NCBI RefSeq assembly: GCF_016595215.1 | Contig: NZ_JAENHK010000001.1 | Span: forward strand, 930,001-994,000 | Reading direction: 5' to 3' | Origin: Chryseobacterium paridis | GTDB lineage: Bacteria > Bacteroidota > Bacteroidia > Flavobacteriales > Weeksellaceae | DNA length: 64,000 nt | Shown: piece by piece, positions 1-7,318 of the stretch | How positions within the stretch are numbered: the stretch's first letter is position 1 | Layout of the letters: every line of letters begins with the position of its first letter | The notes under the pieces: model-generated | What the model was told of the DNA's origin: nothing | Seen by the model: the letters and a program-made list of their open reading frames with translations, nothing else | The model's database searches: none | Program-made: the position numbers and the translations under genes

Positions 1-1
1 A

Positions 2-478
2 GATAATTATCCTTACAGTCTTCCAGATTGTTTGGAAGCTCTGAACTATGCGTTGTCCTACGACCCGGAAGATGCAGACAGTCTTTGTTTAATGGGACGT
101 ATTTACAGCGAAATGTTGACAGATTATGAAAAAGCAAAGCTCTATTTTGAAGAAGCCATGCTTTGCGATGTGACGAACTTAAATGTTCCACAGTATTATA
201 TTAAATGTCTTTTAGATAATGAAGATTTCTATGAAGCTGAAAAGCTCATTAGATTTTCATTGAAAATTAAAGGGATTGATAAATCAACTATATGGCTTTA
301 TAGATCCTTGCTTTCTGAGAAAAGAGGAAGTTTAATAAACGCATTGAAATTTTTAAAGGAAGCCAGAAAGTATTGTTTTACTTATGGCAGTTTTGAATTA
401 ATAAAAGAACGTGAGAGATTTGTGAAATCTAAAATGCCGAAGAAAAAACAACCTAAAAAGAAGAAGGAGGCGGAATAA
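2..478 (+). CDS. TPR-repeat protein, 5' end outside the window
   Basis: The frame is open back to the first bases of the window, so the beginning of the gene lies further left; the first in-frame start-like codon (TTG at 32) is probably internal. The visible 158 or so residues are alpha-helical with tetratricopeptide-type spacing (for example the Ala-Leu-Ser-Tyr-Asp-Pro-Glu-Asp-Ala region, then a Tyr-Glu-Lys-Ala-Lys helix), and the protein ends in a Lys-rich tail (KKKQPKKKK), which could bind nucleic acid or acidic partners. TPR proteins are scaffolds; no specific partner can be named. The next gene starts 24 bases downstream on the same strand. Confidence 0.7.
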   Translation, partial: DNYPYSLPDCLEALNYALSYDPEDADSLCLMGRIYSEMLTDYEKAKLYFEEAMLCDVTNLNVPQYYIKCLLDNEDFYEAEKLIRFSLKIKGIDKSTIWLYRSLLSEKRGSLINALKFLKEARKYCFTYGSFELIKERERFVKSKMPKKKQPKKKKEAE

Positions 479-502
479 GTCTCCTTTTTTGTAAATTTAT
501 GT

Positions 503-1498
503 ATGAAACTTCGCTTTGAACTTAAAAAACTTTATTTAAAAGAAACATTTTCCATTGCCTATGGTAATTATGATATGAGAGATAGCCTACTTATAGAACT
601 GTCTTATCAGAATTGTCATGGATATGGAGAATGCGTTGCAATAGATTATTACAAGATAGATCTCGGAAGTTTCGTTTTTAAGTTAAAAAGATTTCAGGAA
701 GAAATTGAAGCCAGAAAGATAGAGCATCCTGAAGAGTTTTATAGATTTTTGGTTCTTTTGGATCTGCATCCTTTTTTACTTTCAGCTTTGGATTGTGCCT
801 ACTGGGATATTTTTGGAAAGCTTGAAAGGAAGAGTTTTATAGAACTTAATAATCTTCCATCAGCCGGATTAGTAGAAAGCTCCATTACAATTTCTATAAG
901 AGATATCTACAAACAGATTGAGGAAATTGAAACAAGCAAATGGAATAGGTTTAAAGTAAAATGTAAGGGTTTGAATAAAAATGATATCAAAAAGCTATTA
1001 GCGTTAAACAGTCATATTGCTTTAGATTCCAATGCCAGTTTTAATAACGAAGATTGTGTCTGGCTTCAGGAAGAGCAGGGAGTAGACAAATTTTCATATC
1101 TGGAACAGCCAAGGCCAATCGATCATTATCAAATTTTGAAAAAAGAAGGCTTTGCCAATTGGATGGCTGATGAAGATTGTCAGGATTTAGATTCTTTAGA
1201 TGAATTAAGACCTTATTATAAAAGTGTAAATATCAAGTTAATGAAATGTGGAGGGCTAACACCCGCACTGAAAATGATAAAAAAAGCACGGGAGCTGAAT
1301 TATAAGATCATGATAGGCTGTATGACAGAATCTACAGTAGGAATTTCTGCTGGCTGTGTATTAACGGGACTTGTTGATTATACAGATCTGGATGGTGCCA
1401 ATCTGATTTCCAATGATTATGCAATGGGTAGTTTTGTAGAAAACGGGAAAATACAACTGTCTGAAAAACCCGGATTAGGAATAGAATTAAAAAAATAA
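503..1498 (+). CDS. Enolase-superfamily dipeptide epimerase (L-Ala-D/L-Glu epimerase-like)
   Basis: 331 residues with the complete active site of the mandelate racemase/muconate lactonizing group: the KxK lysine pair (Lys153-Cys-Lys155-Gly), three metal-binding acids at Asp175 (ALDSNA), Glu201 (YLEQP) and Asp223 (MADED), the opposite-face lysine Lys245 (VNIKLMKCGG) and the terminal Asp-Leu-Asp-Gly near 297. This arrangement is typical of Ala-Glu and related dipeptide epimerases, which act on cell-wall-derived or dietary dipeptides in the cytoplasm. The exact substrate cannot be read from sequence; o-succinylbenzoate synthase is an alternative, but no menaquinone genes are nearby. Start chosen at ATG 503. 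The stop codon lies inside a perfect palindrome that also supplies the stop of the convergent neighbour. Confidence 0.82.
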   Translation: MKLRFELKKLYLKETFSIAYGNYDMRDSLLIELSYQNCHGYGECVAIDYYKIDLGSFVFKLKRFQEEIEARKIEHPEEFYRFLVLLDLHPFLLSALDCAYWDIFGKLERKSFIELNNLPSAGLVESSITISIRDIYKQIEEIETSKWNRFKVKCKGLNKNDIKKLLALNSHIALDSNASFNNEDCVWLQEEQGVDKFSYLEQPRPIDHYQILKKEGFANWMADEDCQDLDSLDELRPYYKSVNIKLMKCGGLTPALKMIKKARELNYKIMIGCMTESTVGISAGCVLTGLVDYTDLDGANLISNDYAMGSFVENGKIQLSEKPGLGIELKK

Positions 1499-1519
1499 GC
1501 TTTCAATTGAAAGCTTATT
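1494..1519. terminator. Bidirectional terminator palindrome carrying both stop codons
   Basis: A perfect 26-base palindrome (arms begin AATAAGCTTTCAA) sits exactly between two convergent genes. Its left AATAA contains the stop of the epimerase gene (TAA 1496-1498) and its right TTATT contains, on the minus strand, the stop of the cytochrome gene (1515-1517). T-rich runs follow in both directions, so it should terminate both transcripts. Confidence 0.8.
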
Positions 1520-1802
1520 TTTTATTTACGGAAATCAGATAGTCAAAAACCATTTGGTGCTGATCATCAGTCAGTTTAGCTTTTGGAGCCATTCTACTTA
1601 AAGTTTTTATCCATCCTTGATCATCATGTTTTGCCGGATCCGGTAATTTATGGCATTTGTTGCATGAGTTTTCAAAAATGGTTTTACCTTGAGCTAGCTG
1701 TTCAGATGCAGTATACTTTGGCCCTGTTACGGCTACACTTTTGGGACCACAGGAAACCATGAAGACTGAACCCAGAATAATACTTAAAACTAACTTTTTC
1801 AT
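1515..1802 (-). CDS. Small monoheme cytochrome c lipoprotein
   Basis: 95 residues. The N-terminus is a lipoprotein signal (hydrophobic stretch ending MVSCG, lipidated Cys near 18). It is followed by one heme c site Cys-Asn-Lys-Cys-His (about 47-51) and a likely axial Met in the Ser-Arg-Met-Ala-Pro-Lys-Ala segment. This is the size and layout of a minimal class I cytochrome c anchored to a membrane, probably facing the periplasm, where it could shuttle electrons to a terminal oxidase. It is a clear tandem paralogue of the next gene (shared GKTIFE, CHKLPDP and MAPKAKLTD segments), 21 bases upstream in the same orientation. Electron partners are unknown; the cbb3 oxidase in this window is a candidate only. 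Confidence 0.85.
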   Translation of the reverse strand: MKKLVLSIILGSVFMVSCGPKSVAVTGPKYTASEQLAQGKTIFENSCNKCHKLPDPAKHDDQGWIKTLSRMAPKAKLTDDQHQMVFDYLISVNKK

Positions 1803-1823
1803 TGTAATATTTTTAGATGTGAT

Positions 1824-2117
1824 TTATTTTTTCACAGAAACGATATAATCGTAAACCCATTGGTGCTGCTCATCCGTCAATTTTGCTTTTGGAGCCATCG
1901 AATTCATAATTCCTACCCACTGAACTGAATTGTGAGATGTAGGATCTGGTAACTTATGACATCTTGTACAAGAGCTTTCAAAAATGGTTTTACCCTGAGC
2001 AATTTGCTCGGCAGTAGAAACTGCAGGCCCTATAGCTGAAGTTGCTGTTGATGATTTTGAAGTACATGAAGCTAACAAAACAGCAGCAAAAGATGCTATA
2101 GCGATTATTTTTTTCAT
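1824..2117 (-). CDS. Small monoheme cytochrome c lipoprotein (tandem paralogue)
   Basis: 97 residues with the lipobox LLASC, one heme site Cys-Thr-Arg-Cys-His followed by KLPDP, and the MAPKAKLTDEQHQ segment with the probable Met ligand. It is the first gene of a two-gene unit with the cytochrome at 1515. The copies differ mainly in the linker after the lipid anchor, so a duplication is the simple explanation. A -7 box (TACATTTG on the minus strand, 2148-2141) and a TTGAT-AAA-ATCAA palindrome (2166-2178) lie upstream, so oxygen- or redox-linked control is possible. Confidence 0.85.
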   Translation of the reverse strand: MKKIIAIASFAAVLLASCTSKSSTATSAIGPAVSTAEQIAQGKTIFESSCTRCHKLPDPTSHNSVQWVGIMNSMAPKAKLTDEQHQWVYDYIVSVKK

Positions 2118-2140
2118 TGTTTCTTTTATTTGATTGATAA

Positions 2141-2178
2141 CAAATGTAATAAATTCCTTATATCATTGATAAAATCAA
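2141..2178 (-). promoter_or_regulatory. Probable promoter -7 box with FNR-like palindrome, cytochrome pair
   Basis: On the minus strand the Bacteroidota -7 motif TACATTTG reads 2148 to 2141, predicting a start near 2135 and a leader of roughly 18 bases. The perfect 13-base palindrome TTGATAAAATCAA at 2166-2178 is centred about 37 bases upstream of that start. It resembles an FNR box (TTGAT-N4-ATCAA) but has a 3-base spacer. No well-spaced TTTG element was found. Confidence 0.4.
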
Positions 2179-2258
2179 CCGTAGTTTTAATTTAGAAGAA
2201 ATAAAATTAAAGGGTATTTGTGAGGTGTTTTGGAACATATTTTTATATTTTTGAATCA

Positions 2259-3254
2259 ATGAAATTTTCTACCAAAGACTTAATAGATGGGATACGATCA
2301 GGAAACAAGCGCCTGATTGGAAAAGCTATTACTTTAGTTGAAAGCAAAAAAGCTGAACATCGTTTACAGGCTGAAGAATTGCTTAAAATGATAATGCCAT
2401 TTACTGGGAAGTCCATTAGAATTGGGATAACAGGAGTTCCGGGAGCGGGAAAATCAACTTTTATCGAAAACTTTGGGAGATTAGCCATTACTCATAACAA
2501 AAAAGTAGCTGTTCTTGCTATTGATCCAAGCTCTGCAATCAATAAAGGAAGTATTTTAGGGGATAAGACCCGGATGGAAGAATTAGCAAAAGAAGAAAAT
2601 GCATTTATAAGACCTTCTCCCAGCTCTGGCTTTTTAGGAGGAGTTGCCAATACTACATTTGAAACCATGATGATCTGTGAAGCAGCAGGGTATGATTATA
2701 TTCTTATTGAAACAGTAGGAGTGGGGCAGTCCGAAGTTTTGGTCGCCGATATTACTGATGTTTTTTTGTTTCTTAAGATTATTGGTGGTGGAGATGAGCT
2801 GCAGGGGATCAAAAGAGGGATAATGGAAATGGTTGATATTATTTTCATCAACAAAGTTGAGGAAAGTAATTTGCAGAAAGCTAAAAATACAAAACTTGAA
2901 CTCAAAAGAGCTCTTGACTTTATTCCTCCGAAAGAAAAAGGATGGAAAGTTCCTATTCTATTAGGATCTGCCCTTCATAACAAAGGACTGGAAGGTATTT
3001 ATGATACCATTGATGAATTTATTGATTTGAAAAAAAATATAGGAAGTTTTGAGAATGTCAGAATTCAGCAGGCGGAAAAAAGATTTGAATACTGGGTTCA
3101 GGAATATATCTTAGCAATGATGAAGAAAAGTGACACTGTGGAGGAAGCCTATCTTCAACACAAAAAAAATGCTTCGGCAATGGTTTCTAATCCAAGTACC
3201 GAAGCAAAATTATTTGTAGAGCGATTTTTATCTAATGAAAATGATAAAGGTTAA
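2259..3254 (+). CDS. meaB: MeaB/ArgK-type GTPase, methylmalonyl-CoA mutase chaperone
   Basis: G3E-type P-loop GTPase of 331 residues. It has the Walker A GVPGAGKST (59-67), DPSS (89-92), the switch segment ETVGVGQSE (151-159) and the NKVE guanine-specificity motif (198-201). MeaB proteins protect and reload adenosylcobalamin-dependent methylmalonyl-CoA mutase in the cytoplasm. ATG 2259 is preferred over an in-frame GTG at 2220 because the family starts with this MKFSTKDL-type helix and because the extra 13 residues overlap a promoter-like TATTTTTG (2246-2253). The mutase itself is not in the window. The stop overlaps that of the convergent DUF4251 gene in a shared TTAA. Confidence 0.93.
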   Translation: MKFSTKDLIDGIRSGNKRLIGKAITLVESKKAEHRLQAEELLKMIMPFTGKSIRIGITGVPGAGKSTFIENFGRLAITHNKKVAVLAIDPSSAINKGSILGDKTRMEELAKEENAFIRPSPSSGFLGGVANTTFETMMICEAAGYDYILIETVGVGQSEVLVADITDVFLFLKIIGGGDELQGIKRGIMEMVDIIFINKVEESNLQKAKNTKLELKRALDFIPPKEKGWKVPILLGSALHNKGLEGIYDTIDEFIDLKKNIGSFENVRIQQAEKRFEYWVQEYILAMMKKSDTVEEAYLQHKKNASAMVSNPSTEAKLFVERFLSNENDKG

Positions 3255-3787
3255 GGAGTAGTCGGCTCGTTTTTAGATATGAATCCATCGTACGTTATTG
3301 GCTGTCTGTCATTACTTCGTACAGAAGTAAAAGCTTTTCCATTTTTATACACCTCAATATTAATTTCATCCACATTATTTACATCATTAGGTTTGATCCT
3401 TACGATCCAGTTTCCTTTTTTATTTTGTGATTGAGTTAATGTAAAATCCTTTGAAGTAAATCGGTAACTGTTATTGCTTGTATTTCCATATGTTGGATTA
3501 AATAATCTGCCAAAGTAAGGTAAGGTAACTTCTAAATTATTTTTTCTGATTTCAACAGTATAATTGCCATTAAGCTGAAGAATTCTCGTAGAGGTTGAAT
3601 TTGGCATAGAGTTCATGATGTTGATAACATCATAGTTGGTAGGGTTTGCTCTTTCCGCATGAAATGTAAATTCCTTCGAATTTACCAAGGCATCTACCAT
3701 TTTAGGATCTCCGGTATTTTGAGAAGAGCAGCTTTGGAAAAAGAACACAAGTCCTAAAATGAATATAAGTGAAATATATTTTTTCAT
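3251..3787 (-). CDS. DUF4251 lipoprotein
   Basis: 178 residues from ATG 3787; a longer frame to 3829 would put 14 unrelated residues before the signal peptide. The N-terminus is a lipoprotein signal ending in FFFQSCSSQ, so the mature protein is lipid-anchored. The body matches the Bacteroidota DUF4251 pattern: an early KEFTFHAE strand, then LPYFGRLF and a beta-rich second half. The function of the family is unknown. The gene is convergent with meaB, and the two stops overlap by two bases. Confidence 0.78.
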   Translation of the reverse strand: MKKYISLIFILGLVFFFQSCSSQNTGDPKMVDALVNSKEFTFHAERANPTNYDVINIMNSMPNSTSTRILQLNGNYTVEIRKNNLEVTLPYFGRLFNPTYGNTSNNSYRFTSKDFTLTQSQNKKGNWIVRIKPNDVNNVDEINIEVYKNGKAFTSVRSNDRQPITYDGFISKNEPTTP

Positions 3788-3826
3788 AACCTTAAATATT
3801 ATTAAATTTAAATAGCAAAATGTATG

Positions 3827-3834
3827 CAAATATA
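3827..3834 (-). promoter_or_regulatory. -7 promoter box of the DUF4251 gene
   Basis: Minus-strand TATATTTG matches the Bacteroidota -7 consensus TAnnTTTG exactly, about 40 bases before the start codon. No good upstream TTTG element is seen at the usual distance. Confidence 0.45.
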
Positions 3835-3893
3835 GAGGTTGTAAAACTTTTTGGAATAATAATTGTTAAAGTTGAATTATTAACACTTAAAAT

Positions 3894-4700
3894 ATGAAAA
3901 TAACTTATCTATTAGGAGTAGGAGCAATTGCTTTATCACTTGTAGCTTGTACCACAAACCCTATTACGGGTAGATCTTCTTTGCAGATAGCGAATAATTC
4001 CGAAATATTAACAATGTCCTCTCAGGAGTATAAAACAACATTGGCTAAATCTAAAATTATTTCTGGTACTGCAGATGCAAAACGAGTAGTAAGCGTTGGA
4101 AGCAGAATAAAAGGCGCAGCTGAAAGATACTATCAAAGTATAGGCCGATCAGCGGATCTTGCTAATTATAGCTGGGAGTTCAATCTTCTCCAGAGTAATG
4201 AGTTGAATGCATGGTGTATGCCAGGCGGAAAAGTAGCCGTATATACAGGGATATTACCTGTAACTAAAAATGATAATGGCCTTGCGGTTGTTTTGGGACA
4301 TGAAGTTTCTCACGCTTTGGCAGGTCACGGAAATGAAAGGATTTCTCAGGCAATGGTTGCTCAATATGGCGGGAGTATTTTAGGAGGTACAATCTCTAAT
4401 TCACAATGGGCAAGTATTTTCCAGAAAGTATATCCAATCGGTTCTCAGGTAGCCTTGTTGAAATATGGAAGAAATCAGGAGTCGGAAGCTGATCAGATGG
4501 GATTATTATTAATGTCAATGGCGGGATATGATCCTAGAGAAGCTATTCCTTTCTGGAACAGAATGGAGGCTGCATCTTCAGGAAACAGACAGCCGGAGTT
4601 CTTATCTACTCACCCAAATCCGGAAACAAGAATTTCAGATATTCAGAAAAACTTACCAAAAGCTCTGGAATATTATAAGAGTGCTGGAGGGAAAATATAG
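3894..4700 (+). CDS. M48-family zinc metalloprotease lipoprotein
   Basis: 268 residues. A lipoprotein signal ends at LVACTT (lipidated Cys19), followed by the NPITGRSSL stretch common in this family. The catalytic HEVSH motif is at 136-140, and the third zinc ligand is probably Glu196 in the ESEAD segment. Family members (LoiP/BepA-like, Oma1-like) are envelope proteases that degrade misfolded outer-membrane or lipoproteins. It is not in an obvious operon: a small membrane gene follows after 64 bases. Complete, with no missing catalytic residue. Confidence 0.9.
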   Translation: MKITYLLGVGAIALSLVACTTNPITGRSSLQIANNSEILTMSSQEYKTTLAKSKIISGTADAKRVVSVGSRIKGAAERYYQSIGRSADLANYSWEFNLLQSNELNAWCMPGGKVAVYTGILPVTKNDNGLAVVLGHEVSHALAGHGNERISQAMVAQYGGSILGGTISNSQWASIFQKVYPIGSQVALLKYGRNQESEADQMGLLLMSMAGYDPREAIPFWNRMEAASSGNRQPEFLSTHPNPETRISDIQKNLPKALEYYKSAGGKI

Positions 4701-4764
4701 TCGGAAATAGCTTTATTTAAAATTTTGTAAATTGGTAAAGCTTTAATCACCAAAACACAACGTT

Positions 4765-5076
4765 ATGAAAAGTATATCAATTACTGGGCTTATACTTTTA
4801 GCAGTATCGGCATTACTCTTTTACTTAACTACAGACTTTGCTGTAGAACAGATCAAGCTCTCTCATATTATGGGAATTATGGGTGGAATTGGGATTGGTC
4901 TCATTATCGGAGGAATGGTAGGATATCTTAGTAAGGGAAGTGCTATTAAAGAAGAACAAAAAAGAAAAGAATTCAAGCAGTTGCAAAAAGATAAAGAAGA
5001 GCTTGAAAAACAAGCTGCTGAAATTGCAAAACGACAGGTTGAATTGGAAAATCAAAATAAAAATCCTCAAGTATAA
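4765..5076 (+). CDS. Small membrane protein with two helices and a coiled-coil tail
   Basis: 103 residues. Two hydrophobic segments (about 4-22, and 33-54 which is Gly-rich: GIMGGIGIGLIIGGMVGYL) are followed by a charged Lys/Glu heptad-like tail (about 60-100) that should form a coiled coil. It has no recognised domain. The Gly-rich helix suggests tight packing or oligomerisation. Its stop codon TAA forms the loop of a strong terminator hairpin. Confidence 0.65.
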   Translation: MKSISITGLILLAVSALLFYLTTDFAVEQIKLSHIMGIMGGIGIGLIIGGMVGYLSKGSAIKEEQKRKEFKQLQKDKEELEKQAAEIAKRQVELENQNKNPQV

Positions 5077-5094
5077 TACTTGAGGATTTTTTAA
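5062..5094. terminator. Rho-independent terminator
   Basis: Twelve-base arms (AATCCTCAAGTA / TACTTGAGGATT) around a three-base TAA loop are followed by a T-run. The loop is the stop codon of the preceding gene. The convergent barrel gene ends at 5115, so the hairpin may serve both directions. Confidence 0.85.
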
Positions 5095-5114
5095 TAGTTG
5101 TTATTTTCTTTCGA

Positions 5115-5738
5115 TTAAAATTTATATCCTAAACCTACCATAAATAAATTAGGACGGTTGTCATATCTGATCTCTTCACCAGATACTCTGTTTATAAAAT
5201 TTCTTTGATCTTTACTGAATGCACCTTCATATCTTGCATTGATCAGTAATTTTTTTATTTCAACCTGTGCTCCGAATTGATACCCAACAGTAAAGTTGTC
5301 TCTTGCATTTTCTTTAAAATCATTGAAAGTATCTTCTTTGCTTAGATTATAACTTGCAACAGGTCCAATAAATACTCCCAGCATATCTCCTAATACCTTA
5401 TGTCCCACAAGAACTGGTAAATCAATACGATTGTTTTTAATCTTGAAAGTGGTATTGGATGCAGGATCTGTAAATTCGTTTCTGAAAGTTGTATAATACA
5501 ATTCCGGCATTAAGAAAAAAGCCATAGGAAGATTTGCTTTCAAAGAAAGTCCCACATTGAACCCTACATTATTCTTACCTGTGTTGTCTATTGCTGCACT
5601 TGCTGTATTAGAAATATTTTTCCACGATGGTGAACCTGTTGGAAAAATTAAATTTGCTTTAGCTGCAAGAGATAACTGCGCCGAAGCAAACATGGATAGA
5701 CCTAATAGTGCTACACTAAATATCTGTTTCATTTTCAT
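5115..5738 (-). CDS. Outer-membrane beta-barrel protein (porin/PorT-like)
   Basis: 207 residues with a signal peptide (KQIFSVALLGLSMFASA) and alternating amphipathic strands ending in an aromatic C-terminal strand (FMVGLGYKF). That is the pattern of small 8-stranded Bacteroidota outer-membrane barrels. It has no further identifiable function. The start may be ATG 5738 or ATG 5732 (two residues shorter). The 5' end overlaps the end of the ABC ATPase gene by about 20 bases, so the two are probably co-transcribed, linking this barrel to the lipid-transport genes by position only. Confidence 0.75.
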   Translation of the reverse strand: MKMKQIFSVALLGLSMFASAQLSLAAKANLIFPTGSPSWKNISNTASAAIDNTGKNNVGFNVGLSLKANLPMAFFLMPELYYTTFRNEFTDPASNTTFKIKNNRIDLPVLVGHKVLGDMLGVFIGPVASYNLSKEDTFNDFKENARDNFTVGYQFGAQVEIKKLLINARYEGAFSKDQRNFINRVSGEEIRYDNRPNLFMVGLGYKF

Positions 5739-6531
5739 CTAGTTTTGTGATTGTATTATCAATCGTTTTATTATTTTCTAGTAAATACACTCTCAATTCC
5801 TTAAACAGTTCTGAAGAATAAACGAAGTCAATAAGATTTTTATTGCCCGCAGTAATCAGAATGTCTTTATTTCCTTCCCATTCCTTGATCCCTAATCTCA
5901 GATAGACGATCTTTTCACCTATCGTCATTACAGAGTTCATATCATGTGTATTAATGATCGTAGTCGTGTTATATTCTTTTGTGATTTCAAGCAGTAGATC
6001 ATCAATTACATTAGATGTATAAGGATCTAGTCCTGAATTGGGTTCATCACAGAATAAATATTTTGGATAGTTGACAATCGCTCTCGCAATGGCTACACGC
6101 TTTTGCATACCACCAGAAATCTCAGAAGGGTATTTTTTGTTGGCTTTGTCTAAATGTACCCTACCAATAACCTCAAAAACTCTTTTTTTCTTTTCTCTGA
6201 AAGTTAGATTAGTAAACATATCCAGAGGGAACATGATGTTTTCCTCTACTGTCAAAGAGTCGAACAACGCACTTCCTTGAAATACAGTTCCGATTTCCGA
6301 ACGTAAATGCTGCTTTTCTTCCCGAGTCATGACGTTAATATCCTTACCATCGAAAAGAATTTCTCCTGAAGAAGGCTGATAAACATTCAGCAAACTCTTA
6401 AGAAAAACTGTTTTTCCCGATCCACTCTGTCCGATAATAAGATTTACTTTTCCTTTATCAAATGAAGTTGAAATTCCTTTAAGCACTTCAACATCATCAA
6501 AACTTTTTTTAAGATTTTTTACCTCAATCAT
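5716..6531 (-). CDS. mlaF: MlaF-like ABC transporter ATP-binding protein
   Basis: 271 residues with all ABC ATPase motifs: Walker A GQSGSGKT (34-41), Q-loop Gln85, signature ISGGMQKR (138-145), Walker B YLFCDE (158-163) and H-loop His196. Together with the MlaE permease just upstream it should energise inter-membrane phospholipid transport. The start is set at ATG 6531, which overlaps the stop of mlaE by one base (TAATG), indicating translational coupling; a longer frame to 6591 would run back into mlaE. A matching MCE protein is encoded separately at 23759. Confidence 0.9.
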   Translation of the reverse strand: MIEVKNLKKSFDDVEVLKGISTSFDKGKVNLIIGQSGSGKTVFLKSLLNVYQPSSGEILFDGKDINVMTREEKQHLRSEIGTVFQGSALFDSLTVEENIMFPLDMFTNLTFREKKKRVFEVIGRVHLDKANKKYPSEISGGMQKRVAIARAIVNYPKYLFCDEPNSGLDPYTSNVIDDLLLEITKEYNTTTIINTHDMNSVMTIGEKIVYLRLGIKEWEGNKDILITAGNKNLIDFVYSSELFKELRVYLLENNKTIDNTITKLDENETDI

Positions 6532-7283
6532 TAGCTTAATATTAATTGGGTTAATATTAACTCGGAGATGATAATAAACACCATTGTCCAAACCACAGCC
6601 TGTGTACTTGCTCTACCTACTTCTAAAGAACCTCCTTTTACATTATAACCGAAATAAGAAGGAACCGTTGCAATGACAAATGCAAAAACAATTGTTTTTA
6701 TAAATGCATAGTAGACAAACAAATTAGGCATATACATTTGTATCCCTGTAACATAGTCAGACTCAGTCCAGTTTCCTGTTAATATTCCTGCAATATAACC
6801 TCCTCCGATACCAAATACAATACTGATTGCTATAAGGAGTGGATTAAAGATGACACAAGCAATTATTTTAGGAAGGATCAGGAAATTGGGAGAATTAACA
6901 CCCATAATGTCTAATGCATCAATTTGCTCCGATACTCTCATTGTTCCGATACTCGAAGCAATATATGAGCCAACTTTACCTGCTAAGATTAAACTGATGA
7001 TAGTGGGGGAAAACTCTAAAACTAATACTGCTTTTGTAGCATATCCTACAAAGGAAGTCGGAATAGGAAACGATGAAGCGTCAAAGTTGTTGAACATTTG
7101 GATGGCAACAACAGCTCCTACGAATATAGATGTAAAGATAACCAACCCGAATGAGTTGACTCCTAAATCATTGATTTCTCTCATGAACAGCTTCCAGAAA
7201 ACCCTCATTTTCTGAGGTTTTTGCATGGATTTACCAAGAAGAATCATGTATTCTCCTACGGCTGTAAAAAACTTTTTTAACAT
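6531..7283 (-). CDS. mlaE: MlaE-family lipid ABC transporter permease
   Basis: 250 residues with about five to six membrane segments and the family hallmarks EQIDALDIMGVNS (coupling region) and VGSYIASSIGTMRV. MlaE permeases sit in the inner membrane with MlaF and MlaD and move phospholipids between inner and outer membranes. It is complete. It overlaps mlaF by one base and lies 35 bases after the glycosylphosphotransferase gene on the same strand. Confidence 0.92.
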   Translation of the reverse strand: MLKKFFTAVGEYMILLGKSMQKPQKMRVFWKLFMREINDLGVNSFGLVIFTSIFVGAVVAIQMFNNFDASSFPIPTSFVGYATKAVLVLEFSPTIISLILAGKVGSYIASSIGTMRVSEQIDALDIMGVNSPNFLILPKIIACVIFNPLLIAISIVFGIGGGYIAGILTGNWTESDYVTGIQMYMPNLFVYYAFIKTIVFAFVIATVPSYFGYNVKGGSLEVGRASTQAVVWTMVFIIISELILTQLILS

Positions 7284-7318
7284 TCTGCTAAATTAGACTT
7301 TTTTTTATTAAGCATTCT

